Of a DNA stretch of 12,065 nucleotides, positions 6,137-12,065 are shown piece after piece. Origin of the DNA: Campylobacteraceae bacterium (lineage in GTDB: Bacteria > Campylobacterota > Campylobacteria > Campylobacterales > Sulfurovaceae); assembly GCA_026982175.1 (NCBI GenBank), contig JALSHP010000300.1:1-12065 (forward strand), read 5' to 3'. Under the pieces are notes generated by a model. It was not told where the DNA came from, made no database searches, and was given only the letters and a program-made list of their open reading frames with translations. A program made the position numbers and the translations under genes. Numbering within the stretch: position 1 is the first letter of the stretch; every line of letters begins with the position of its first letter.

Positions 6137-6830
6137 ATTAAAAGCATTTATGTTCGGATATGGAAAATCCTCCTCATTTGTGGCTAAAGAGTTAATGGCT
6201 ACAGGTTTACATTTAACGCTAGTACTCTCCACACAAGAGGCTTGTGACAGAGCCTATGCTGATGGATTTCTTGATATTAAAAAGATAGACATGACAGATG
6301 ATAGTGCATTGGAGCAGTTAGAAGCTACTGAAGAAGATTATTTGGTTTGTGTATTGGAGGACAAACACTTAAATGTCTTTTTAACCCTTTCACTCCATGC
6401 ACTTTTTCCAAAGACCACCATCATTGCTCTTTCTGATTCTTTTCATACTACCCAAAAGCTTAAAATGGCAGGGGCAAAACGTATCATTGACCTCTACCAA
6501 GTGAGTGCTAATCGTCTTCATAATATTTTGCATAAACCCGTTACCACTAAACTCATAGACCGACTTCTCTCTCCCCATGAAGATTTTTCCTTTAGAGAGA
6601 TACTCATTCCTGAAAACTCCATTATTGATAAGGTGATGGTAGATACGTTTGATTTTACAGCACATCATGTTATTATGGTTGGGATGATAGACAATCGTTT
6701 AAGTAAAAAGTTCCTTTTTGTCACCTCTGGGCTTGAAAATAGGTTTGACAGTGGAGATACCATTGTCTGTATAGGGTATAATGGCGACTTAGAAAAGTTT
6801 GAAGCGTATATAAATGAGGTGAAAAAATGA
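6126..6830 (+). CDS. Stand-alone RCK (TrkA-N/TrkA-C) protein, probable channel partner
   Basis: The product is 234 aa from the ATG at 6126. That start is chosen because AAAGGTGG lies just upstream, and the Rossmann strand begins a few residues in; a longer frame from 6090 would add 12 residues that do not fit the fold. An RCK_N domain runs over about residues 4-135, with the glycine loop GYGKSS at 11-16, and an RCK_C-like domain over about 152-222. There is no membrane segment. The second strand ends in LVLSTQ, lacking the acidic residue that binds the nucleotide ribose, so nucleotide binding may be lost or altered. Its start lies 11 bases inside the preceding channel gene, indicating translational coupling. 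By analogy to tandem RCK1-RCK2 gating rings, it probably assembles with the channel's own RCK domain; this is inference. Confidence 0.8.
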   Translation: MQTKLKAFMFGYGKSSSFVAKELMATGLHLTLVLSTQEACDRAYADGFLDIKKIDMTDDSALEQLEATEEDYLVCVLEDKHLNVFLTLSLHALFPKTTIIALSDSFHTTQKLKMAGAKRIIDLYQVSANRLHNILHKPVTTKLIDRLLSPHEDFSFREILIPENSIIDKVMVDTFDFTAHHVIMVGMIDNRLSKKFLFVTSGLENRFDSGDTIVCIGYNGDLEKFEAYINEVKK

Positions 6831-7714
6831 AAATAGCAATCATTGGAGCAGGGAAGTGGGGTCAAGCACTTTATCATGCTTATAGTCAAAACAACGAAGT
6901 AGTCATTAATTCTAGGTCGCCGAAAGAAATTGAAAATTTTGTCACTTTGGACGAGGCACTCTCTTGCAAATACTTGGTCATGGCAATTCCTGCCCAAGCT
7001 GTTCGTGGGTGGATGGAAGCAAATTTTGAAGATAGAGAACAAAACATCTTAGTAGCAGCCAAAGGGATTGAAATTGCCACAGGGTCATTTCTCAATGAAG
7101 TCTATGGCACATTTGTAGAAGCTGATAGATTGGCATTTATTTCAGGTCCCTCTTTTGCAACTGAAGTACAACAATCTCTGCCTACGGCACTTAAAATCTC
7201 TTCTACTTCTAAACCATTGGCTCAAAAATATGTTGAGGCATTGCCTAGCTTCATTAAAGGGTATGTTGACAGCGATGTGGTCGGAGCAGAGGTGGCAGGG
7301 GCGTACAAAAATGTTATTGCCATTGCAGGAGGCTTGGTTGATGGCTTGAACTTAGGTAACAATGCAAGGGCCGCTTTAATCTCTCGTGGTTTGGTCGAGA
7401 TGACCCGTTTTGGTAAGAAGTTTGGGGCAAGAAGAAGAACATTTCTCTCTTTAGGAGGAGCAGGAGATCTGTTTTTAACGGCTTCTTCACCACTCTCACG
7501 AAATTATCGTGTTGGTTTAGGTTTGGCTAAGGGAAAAAGTTTAGAGGAGATTTTAGAGGAGTTAGGTGAAGTAGCTGAGGGTATTCCTACAACTAAAGCG
7601 TTACATAATATTGCCCAAAAAGAGAATATCTACTTGCCCATTGCCCATGAAGTTTACAACATCTTAGAGGGAAAAGAGCCAATGCATTCAGTGCAGGATT
7701 TACTCAATGGTTAA
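6827..7714 (+). CDS. gpsA: Glycerol-3-phosphate dehydrogenase [NAD(P)+]
   Basis: GpsA reduces dihydroxyacetone phosphate to sn-glycerol 3-phosphate, the backbone for phospholipid synthesis, in the cytoplasm. The N-terminal Rossmann domain has GAGKWG at 7-12, and the conserved lysines are K79 (AAKGIE) and K161 (AGAYKNVIA). SGPSFA at 106-111, NARAALISRG at 179-188, GGAGDL at 210-215 and SRNYRVG at 224-230 are all family signatures. The length of 295 residues is below the usual 330 or so but typical of Campylobacterota. ATG overlaps the preceding stop by four bases (ATGA) and follows GAGGTG, so it is translated in step with the RCK gene. The next gene starts eight bases before its end. Confidence 0.95.
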   Translation: MKIAIIGAGKWGQALYHAYSQNNEVVINSRSPKEIENFVTLDEALSCKYLVMAIPAQAVRGWMEANFEDREQNILVAAKGIEIATGSFLNEVYGTFVEADRLAFISGPSFATEVQQSLPTALKISSTSKPLAQKYVEALPSFIKGYVDSDVVGAEVAGAYKNVIAIAGGLVDGLNLGNNARAALISRGLVEMTRFGKKFGARRRTFLSLGGAGDLFLTASSPLSRNYRVGLGLAKGKSLEEILEELGEVAEGIPTTKALHNIAQKENIYLPIAHEVYNILEGKEPMHSVQDLLNG

Positions 7715-8138
7715 ACTTTTACGTAAAAAAGTTAAAAAGTTTTTTAGAGAGTTTCTTCTCTATCATAATAACTCTTTGGAGTATCGAGCTAAAATCTTTA
7801 CCTTGGTGGTGGCAGCCAATGAGCAGATAACAGAGTGTGAAGAAGCATTGCTTATGGAGTGTGCTTGTAATATCTATAGAAATGATGAAGAGCGTTGCGA
7901 AATTTTGGTTGAAACAGTTAAAGAGTATTTTGAGAAGATTATTACTAATAATGGGCTAGATTTTGAGCATTTGGTATTTCAAGTAGAGAAAGAGACACGC
8001 GATGTTAAACGTTTTTCAAAAAAGATAGACATTGAGATGCTAATGAAGTTTCAAGCGTGTGAGATGAGTGAAGATGAAAAACTCTATCAATTAAGGGTGA
8101 TAGAGTTTTTAGCCGATTTAAAAGAGCGTTATACTTAA
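7707..8138 (+). CDS. TerB-like small helical protein
   Basis: This 143-aa acidic/basic helical protein has no signal or membrane segment. The region from about residue 25 looks like a TerB-type helical domain: RAKIFTLVVAANEQITECEEALL, then NDEERCEILVETVKEYFEKI, and a final helix LRVIEFLADLKERY. TerB-like domains are found in many proteins of unknown function and the name does not imply tellurite resistance. The basic first 15 residues might contact a membrane or nucleic acid. It overlaps gpsA by eight bases and ends in TTAA shared with the stop codon of the opposing YqeY gene, so it is the last gene of this run. The family call is by pattern only. Confidence 0.6.
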   Translation: MVKLLRKKVKKFFREFLLYHNNSLEYRAKIFTLVVAANEQITECEEALLMECACNIYRNDEERCEILVETVKEYFEKIITNNGLDFEHLVFQVEKETRDVKRFSKKIDIEMLMKFQACEMSEDEKLYQLRVIEFLADLKERYT

Positions 8139-8578
8139 TTTAATAATGCTTTCACGCAAGTGTTAATGCGTCCACCATCTGCTTTTGAACCAATGGCTTT
8201 TTTTGCTGCACCCATTACTTTTCCCATATCTTTCATGGATTCTGCTCCTGTGGTGGCGATAATTTCTTTTAAGATACTCTCTAACTCTTCATCGCTCATA
8301 GGCTCTGGAAGATAAGATTTTACGATAAGCAGTTCAGCCATCTCTTTCTCAACTAAATCTTCACGTCCAGCCTCTTTAAACTGTGCCATGGCATCTTCAC
8401 GTTGTTTGGCATACTTCATTAAAATCGCTTCAACATCAGCATCAGTCACTTCACGTCTCTCATTTACTTCAATATCTTTAACGGCTACTTGAATGTTCCT
8501 TAGCGTATCTCTTTTCTGAACATCTTTAGCTCTCATTGCATCTTTAATATCACTTTTTATTTGGGCATTTAAACTCAT
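8135..8578 (-). CDS. yqeY: GatB/YqeY-domain protein
   Basis: The 147-aa product matches the stand-alone YqeY family over its whole length: SDIKDAMRAKDVQKRDTLRNI at the N-terminus, the central RREDAMAQFKEAGREDL-type helix, SYLPEPMSDEEL, and the C-terminal MGKVMGAAKKAIGSKADGGRIN segment. The fold corresponds to the tail domain of the GatB subunit of tRNA amidotransferase, which binds tRNA; a role of the free protein in tRNA-dependent amidation or tRNA binding is suggested but unproven. ATG is preceded by GGAGAAA eight bases upstream. Its stop overlaps that of the opposing gene by three bases, leaving no room for a terminator between them. Confidence 0.9.
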   Translation of the reverse strand: MSLNAQIKSDIKDAMRAKDVQKRDTLRNIQVAVKDIEVNERREVTDADVEAILMKYAKQREDAMAQFKEAGREDLVEKEMAELLIVKSYLPEPMSDEELESILKEIIATTGAESMKDMGKVMGAAKKAIGSKADGGRINTCVKALLN

Positions 8579-8608
8579 ATATGTTTCTCCATCTAATAAT
8601 TTTGGGAA

Positions 8609-8614
8609 AGTATA
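8609..8614 (-). promoter_or_regulatory. -10 element of yqeY (divergent promoter, left half)
   Basis: TATACT on the minus strand places the start near 8602 and gives a leader of about 23 bases containing the GGAG ribosome binding site (8590-8587). It lies one base away from the plus-strand TATAAT, forming a compact bidirectional promoter. Confidence 0.45.
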
Positions 8615-8615
8615 C

Positions 8616-8621
8616 TATAAT
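8616..8621 (+). promoter_or_regulatory. -10 element of the 89-aa gene (divergent promoter, right half)
   Basis: A perfect TATAAT ends six bases before the ATG at 8628, so the predicted transcription start is the A of the start codon itself. No Shine-Dalgarno sequence is present upstream. This predicts a leaderless mRNA. Confidence 0.5.
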
Positions 8622-8627
8622 TGCGTT

Positions 8628-8897
8628 ATGAGCAAAATTACAATTGAAGATAAAACATTTGATTTAAAAGATGTTAAAAGTTTATACCCTGCTGTTTTAG
8701 TCAAAACAGGTTATGATGATGTAGAGACTACCGAGATGAGTTTGGAGTGGATAGACATTGAATCAAGAGGGCGAGTTGAAGTAGCAGGGTATGGAATCTT
8801 TGTGCTTATCTCGGATGAAGAGAAACACTCTTTTATCTACAAGGATAGAGCGACACTGAATGATGCTATGGGTGAATTGGCACGGCAATTAAAGTAA
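8628..8897 (+). CDS. Conserved-looking hypothetical protein, 89 aa
   Basis: I do not recognise the family. The product is a small acidic cytoplasmic protein with no signal peptide, membrane segment or metal motif. The pattern alternates short beta strands (KITIEDKTFDL, YPAVLVKTGY, GIFVLISD, HSFIYK) with a final helix (LNDAMGELARQL), which suggests a compact alpha/beta fold. Codon use looks like that of its neighbours and the frame starts six bases after a perfect -10 box, which supports a real gene. There is no Shine-Dalgarno sequence. It is divergent from the YqeY gene and lies 60 bases before the TPR gene, which appears to have its own promoter. Confidence 0.65.
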   Translation: MSKITIEDKTFDLKDVKSLYPAVLVKTGYDDVETTEMSLEWIDIESRGRVEVAGYGIFVLISDEEKHSFIYKDRATLNDAMGELARQLK

Positions 8898-8917
8898 TTT
8901 TTAAACTTTAATATAGC

Positions 8918-8934
8918 TATCATAGTTTATGATA
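8918..8934. promoter_or_regulatory. Palindrome TATCATAgttTATGATA covering the -10 box
   Basis: Two perfect 7-bp arms flank a 3-bp centre. The right arm contains TATGAT (8928-8933), the best -10 candidate for the TPR/GGDEF genes, predicting a start near 8940 and a leader of about 17 bases. A dyad over a -10 box is a natural place for a repressor to bind, though such AT-rich palindromes also arise by chance. Confidence 0.4.
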
Positions 8935-8957
8935 TGGCACTTAAATATGGAGTTACC

Positions 8958-9590
8958 ATGAGCAGTTTTCAACTATTACTTTTTTTAATGTCAGCCGTGA
9001 TAGCAGTTCTTTTTTTTAGACAACTTTTTTCAGGTTCATACCCTAAACGTGGGGTTGATTTTGAAGCGAAAAATGATGATGAGCAGATAGGAACTATCAC
9101 CCAAGGCGATAAAATTTTTTCTGAACCCACACCGCAACTTTCACGAATTTCTCAACTACTTGAGATGGCTAATCGTGCCATTGAAAAAGAGGATTATGTT
9201 GAAGCAGATAAGGCATTGAGCTCTGCAAATATTATTGAGCCTGAAAATCAAGAAGTTCTTTTACAACATGGTTTTGTCTTGTTGAAGTTAGAGCGACTAG
9301 AAGAGGCTAAAGAGGTCTATGAGACGCTCTTAAACTTGAATGAACAAGAAGATATGGCCCATGGTGCTTTGGCAAATATTTTACATAAATTAGGTCATAG
9401 TGAAGTGGCAAAAGAGCATCATTTACGTGCGATAGAGCTTGACCGTAATTTCGTTCCTCACCACTTTAACTATGCCAATACACTTTATGATTTAGGTGAA
9501 AAAGAGGAAGCACTTCACTATTATAAATCAGCATTAGCTTTAGATGCTAGTTTAGAAGAAGCAAAAAAGATGATTAAAGAGCTTTCGTAA
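8958..9590 (+). CDS. Membrane-anchored TPR protein
   Basis: The product (210 aa from the ATG at 8958) has one N-terminal membrane segment (about 4-20) followed by RQLF, which predicts an anchor with the remainder in the cytoplasm by the positive-inside rule. A polar linker (about 25-60) leads to four tetratricopeptide repeats: about 64-97, 98-131, 132-165 and 166-199, each with the W/Y-L-G-A-Y-type spacing (for example ANTLYDLGEKEEALHYYKSALALD). TPRs bind other proteins. The start at 8958 is preferred because GGAG lies five bases upstream and the hydrophobic anchor begins at once; an in-frame ATG at 8934 overlaps the promoter palindrome and lacks a ribosome binding site. Its stop codon directly abuts the start of the diguanylate cyclase gene. 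Confidence 0.82.
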   Translation: MSSFQLLLFLMSAVIAVLFFRQLFSGSYPKRGVDFEAKNDDEQIGTITQGDKIFSEPTPQLSRISQLLEMANRAIEKEDYVEADKALSSANIIEPENQEVLLQHGFVLLKLERLEEAKEVYETLLNLNEQEDMAHGALANILHKLGHSEVAKEHHLRAIELDRNFVPHHFNYANTLYDLGEKEEALHYYKSALALDASLEEAKKMIKELS

Positions 9591-10532
9591 ATGGAGGCAC
9601 TCTTCGCTTATGCCATTATGACCTTCTTGGTGTGGATTTTTGCACATTATTTATATAGGGTTCGTTCTACGAAATTTATTAAGAGCTTTTTAGATTCACA
9701 AAACAGTATGATGTTACTTGCAAGTTCCAATAAAGTTAAAATACTCAATAAAAATGGTTTAGAATTATTGGGCTTTAACTCATTAAAAGAGTTTTTAGAT
9801 GAAAAAACGTGTCTGTTAAACTCTTTTATTGTGGAAGAAGAGTGTTTAGATAAGCATACTTATGGAAAACGATGGATTGAAGCGATAGAAAAAACAAAAT
9901 ATCAAAGTGCAAAAGTTAAGATAAAATCTAAAAAGGATGGTTTATTTTATTACTATCGTATTAAGCTTTCCAAATTAGAGGGACGAAATGAATATATTTT
10001 AATTTTCACAGATGTCTCAGATTTTGAACGTAGTAAAAATGAGTTGAAAAATTGTGCCGAAAATGACCCTTTAACTAAGATTTATAATCGTACTAAAGTT
10101 AATCATCTATTTGAGAGCATATTTGTGAATGCGAAGAAATATAATCAACACTTCTCAGTGATTCTTTTTGATATTGACCATTTTAAAATGATTAACGATA
10201 CGCATGGGCATAATGTGGGAGATAAAGTACTCTTTGAATTGGCAAGATTAACCCAAAGTCTCTTTAGGAGTAGTGATATTCTTGCTCGTTGGGGTGGTGA
10301 AGAGTTTATTCTTATTCTTAAAGATACTACGGGTAAACAAGCCTCCATGTTAGCCAATAGAGTACGTGTTGCTATTGATAAATATAATTTTACAGGGGTG
10401 GGAAATTTAACTTGTAGTTTTGGTGTCACTCAATATCAGTTAGATGAGCGTAAAATAGAGCTTCTTGAACGTGTTGATGAAGCTCTATATGAAGCAAAAG
10501 AGAATGGTCGAAACCGAGTAGTTATTAAGTAA
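9591..10532 (+). CDS. PAS-GGDEF diguanylate cyclase, membrane-anchored
   Basis: This 313-aa protein makes the second messenger cyclic di-GMP from two GTP. An N-terminal membrane segment (about 4-22) is followed by a divergent PAS-like domain (about 34-145, ending in FTDVSDFERSKNEL) and a complete GGDEF domain (about 155-313). Catalytic features are intact: DPLTKIYNR at 159-167, metal-binding FDIDHFKMIND at 193-203, and the active-site loop GGEEF at 235-239. RSSD at 226-229 lies five residues before GGEEF, the correct place for the inhibitory I-site (RxxD), so product feedback is expected. No EAL domain is present. ATG follows the TPR stop without a gap, with AAAGAG a few bases upstream, so the two are probably co-translated. 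The PAS ligand cannot be inferred. Confidence 0.92.
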   Translation: MEALFAYAIMTFLVWIFAHYLYRVRSTKFIKSFLDSQNSMMLLASSNKVKILNKNGLELLGFNSLKEFLDEKTCLLNSFIVEEECLDKHTYGKRWIEAIEKTKYQSAKVKIKSKKDGLFYYYRIKLSKLEGRNEYILIFTDVSDFERSKNELKNCAENDPLTKIYNRTKVNHLFESIFVNAKKYNQHFSVILFDIDHFKMINDTHGHNVGDKVLFELARLTQSLFRSSDILARWGGEEFILILKDTTGKQASMLANRVRVAIDKYNFTGVGNLTCSFGVTQYQLDERKIELLERVDEALYEAKENGRNRVVIK

Positions 10533-10535
10533 CTA

Positions 10536-11507
10536 CTATAGGCTAAGTATTCCCACAGATTCTCGTACTTGTGCCATTTTGGCATCGGCTATTTTTCTCA
10601 TTTTATTTGCACCATCTTCTAAAATCTCTTTAACCAATTCTGGTTTAGAGAGGTACATCTCACGTTTTTCTCGTGCCTCTTCAAACTCATTCCAAATTAA
10701 CTCTTTGAGATACTTTTTAAAGTGACCATAGCCCTCTTCTCCACCTTTGTAGCGTTGTTGAAGTTCTACTTTTCTGTTCTCATCTAAAAAGAGTGAAGCT
10801 AGGTTATAGATGTGACAGCCATCATACTCTAAAGGCTCACCCAAAGGAGTCGAAGAGCTTAAAATCTTGTTACAGCGTTTTTGAAGTTTCTTCTCTGTCT
10901 CCATAAAAATATCAATCGCATTGTCATAAGATTTAGACATCTTTTGCCCATCTATACCTGGAATAGTCGCTACTTCATCATTGACAACATGTTCGGGTAG
11001 GGTGAAAATCTCTCCATACTCATTGTTGAATTTTGTCGCAATATCACGTGTCATCTCAACGTGTTGTATTTGGTCTTTCCCCACAGGTACTTTTTGTGTG
11101 TCAAGTAGTAAAATATCGGCTGCCATAAGCACAGGATAAGAGAAGAGAGCATGGTTGGCTGTAATCCCTTTGGCTACTTTATCTTTGTAGGAGTGGGCGC
11201 GTTCAAGTAGTCCCATAGGGGTAAACTTTGAGAGCATCCAGTAGAGTTCAAGTACTTGTGGAACATCGCTTTGTACCCAAAAAATTGTTTTCTCTGGGTC
11301 AATACCCAATGCCAAATAATCCACCGCTGCATCAAATGTAAGTTGCTTTAAAAGAGCAGCATCTTTAGAGGTAGTAAGCGAGTGATAGTTTGCAATAAAG
11401 GTAAAAAGCTCCTCTTTCTCTTGTAGCTCAATCATTGGTTTCATTGCCCCAAAGTAGTTCCCAATATGGAGTTTTCCTGAAGCTTGAATTCCTGTTAATA
11501 CACGCAT
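10536..11507 (-). CDS. trpS: Tryptophan--tRNA ligase
   Basis: TrpS charges tRNA-Trp with tryptophan using ATP. It is a class I aminoacyl-tRNA synthetase of normal bacterial length (323 aa). The HIGH-type signature is GKLHIGN at 11-17, and the KMSKS loop is KMSKS at 189-193 within GIDGQKMSKSYDN. GKDQIQHVEMTRDIA at 143-157 is the family's substrate-binding block, and the C-terminal helical part with KYLKELIWNEFEEAREKRE is typical. ATG is preceded by AAGGAAAA. It lies 33 bases downstream of der on the same strand and is probably co-transcribed; its 3' end comes within three bases of the GGDEF gene. Confidence 0.96.
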   Translation of the reverse strand: MRVLTGIQASGKLHIGNYFGAMKPMIELQEKEELFTFIANYHSLTTSKDAALLKQLTFDAAVDYLALGIDPEKTIFWVQSDVPQVLELYWMLSKFTPMGLLERAHSYKDKVAKGITANHALFSYPVLMAADILLLDTQKVPVGKDQIQHVEMTRDIATKFNNEYGEIFTLPEHVVNDEVATIPGIDGQKMSKSYDNAIDIFMETEKKLQKRCNKILSSSTPLGEPLEYDGCHIYNLASLFLDENRKVELQQRYKGGEEGYGHFKKYLKELIWNEFEEAREKREMYLSKPELVKEILEDGANKMRKIADAKMAQVRESVGILSL

Positions 11508-11540
11508 TTTTTTCCTTGAAAATATGTTTTAGTTTTGAGT

Positions 11541-12065
11541 TTAGTCATCATCCATACGTTGACCACGTTTACGCCCAGCAATGTCAAGTGGTACACCCAC
11601 AAAGTCGAACTTTTCTCTAAATATGTTGGCTAAATAGCGTTTATAAGAGAAGTGAAGCCCATCAGGACGGTTGGTAATAATGGCAATTTTGGGTGGTTTA
11701 GTCTCATATTGGGTAGCAAATTTAATGCTTACTACGCCACCATTGACCGTTGGTGGGTGGTGTCTTGTAATGGCATACTTAAGAACTTCATTGAGTTTTG
11801 CCGTTGGAATTCTTGTTTTGTAACGACCATAAATATCAATAATCTCATCTAAGATTTTATGCACTCTAAGACCAGTTTTCGCTGAAATGGTAATGAGTGG
11901 GGCATAGTGTAAAAACTTTAACTCATCTCTAATATCTTCAACAGCTTTAGTGTAAGTGGCTTCATCATCTTTATGTATGTCCCACTTATTTAAAACAATG
12001 AGACAGCCTAGTTTATGTTTTTCAATGAGATTGGCAATACGCTCATCAAGCTCTAAGACTCCAAC
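11541..12065 (-). CDS. der: Ribosome-assembly GTPase Der, C-terminal part (5' partial)
   Basis: The minus-strand frame is open from the window edge to TAA at 11543-11541, giving 174 residues of the C-terminus. It begins inside the second GTPase domain: VLELDERIANLIEKH is followed by the G4 motif NKWD and the G5 motif SAKTGLRV. The rest is the KH-like domain (from about VHKILDEIIDIYGRYKTRIPTAKLNEVL to the end), including KYATQ-like KFATQYETKPPKIAI and YKRYLANIFREKFDFVGVPLDI, which is diagnostic of Der (EngA), a double-GTPase needed for 50S subunit maturation. The tail RKRGQRMDDD is short and acidic. A GTG at 11864 could be read as a start but lies inside the G5 region, so it is internal. The first GTPase domain is outside the window. 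Confidence 0.95.
   Translation of the reverse strand, partial: VGVLELDERIANLIEKHKLGCLIVLNKWDIHKDDEATYTKAVEDIRDELKFLHYAPLITISAKTGLRVHKILDEIIDIYGRYKTRIPTAKLNEVLKYAITRHHPPTVNGGVVSIKFATQYETKPPKIAIITNRPDGLHFSYKRYLANIFREKFDFVGVPLDIAGRKRGQRMDDD

Noticed and set aside
7707..8138. Tellurite resistance function for the TerB-like gene
   Set aside because: The domain resemblance alone does not support it and no other ter gene is present.
8934..8957. Start of the TPR gene at 8934
   Set aside because: That ATG overlaps the promoter palindrome and has no ribosome binding site, while 8958 has GGAG at proper spacing and begins the membrane anchor.

Overview
The window reads as ordinary, gene-dense chromosome of an AT-rich Campylobacterota (Epsilonproteobacteria). 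The gene set and protein style (short ThiL of 273 aa, GpsA of 295 aa, a Kch-type channel followed by a second RCK protein, a YqeY-family protein, der next to trpS) suggest a Sulfurovum/Sulfurimonas-like organism. The genus is inference from family resemblance only. Both edges cut genes: the 3' end of metH on the left and the 3' part of der on the right.

Layout. (1) 1-556: C-terminal activation domain of cobalamin-dependent methionine synthase. (2) 557-1004: the only long non-coding stretch. It holds a REP pair (two GTAG-headed palindromes facing each other), an unexplained imperfect inverted repeat, and a weak terminator for the next gene. (3) 2490-1005, minus strand: a radical SAM/SPASM protein, then a small leucine-rich-repeat protein. 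(4) 2539-3698, plus strand: a membrane-anchored thioredoxin-fold protein overlapping a SdiA-regulated/YjiK-like lipoprotein. (5) 3740-8138, plus strand: a tightly packed run of thiL, a voltage-gated-type K+ channel with an RCK domain, a separate RCK protein, gpsA and a TerB-like protein, led by an extended -10 promoter. (6) 8578-8135, minus: YqeY-family protein, tail-to-tail with region 5 and divergent from region 7. (7) 8628-10532, plus: an 89-aa unknown protein, a membrane-anchored TPR protein and a PAS/GGDEF diguanylate cyclase. (8) 12065-10536, minus: der then trpS.

How they work together. Most are housekeeping genes: methionine, thiamine diphosphate, phospholipid precursor, ribosome assembly GTPase and tRNA charging. 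The clearest functional pair is the K+ channel and the overlapping soluble RCK gene, which probably build a mixed gating ring. The TPR and diguanylate cyclase genes abut exactly and are probably co-transcribed, behind a promoter whose -10 is covered by a perfect 7-bp-arm palindrome.

I found no convincing wholly new system. The points most worth a second look are the covarying REP pair, two likely leaderless starts (one in a compact bidirectional promoter), the split RCK arrangement, and the palindrome over the TPR/GGDEF promoter.
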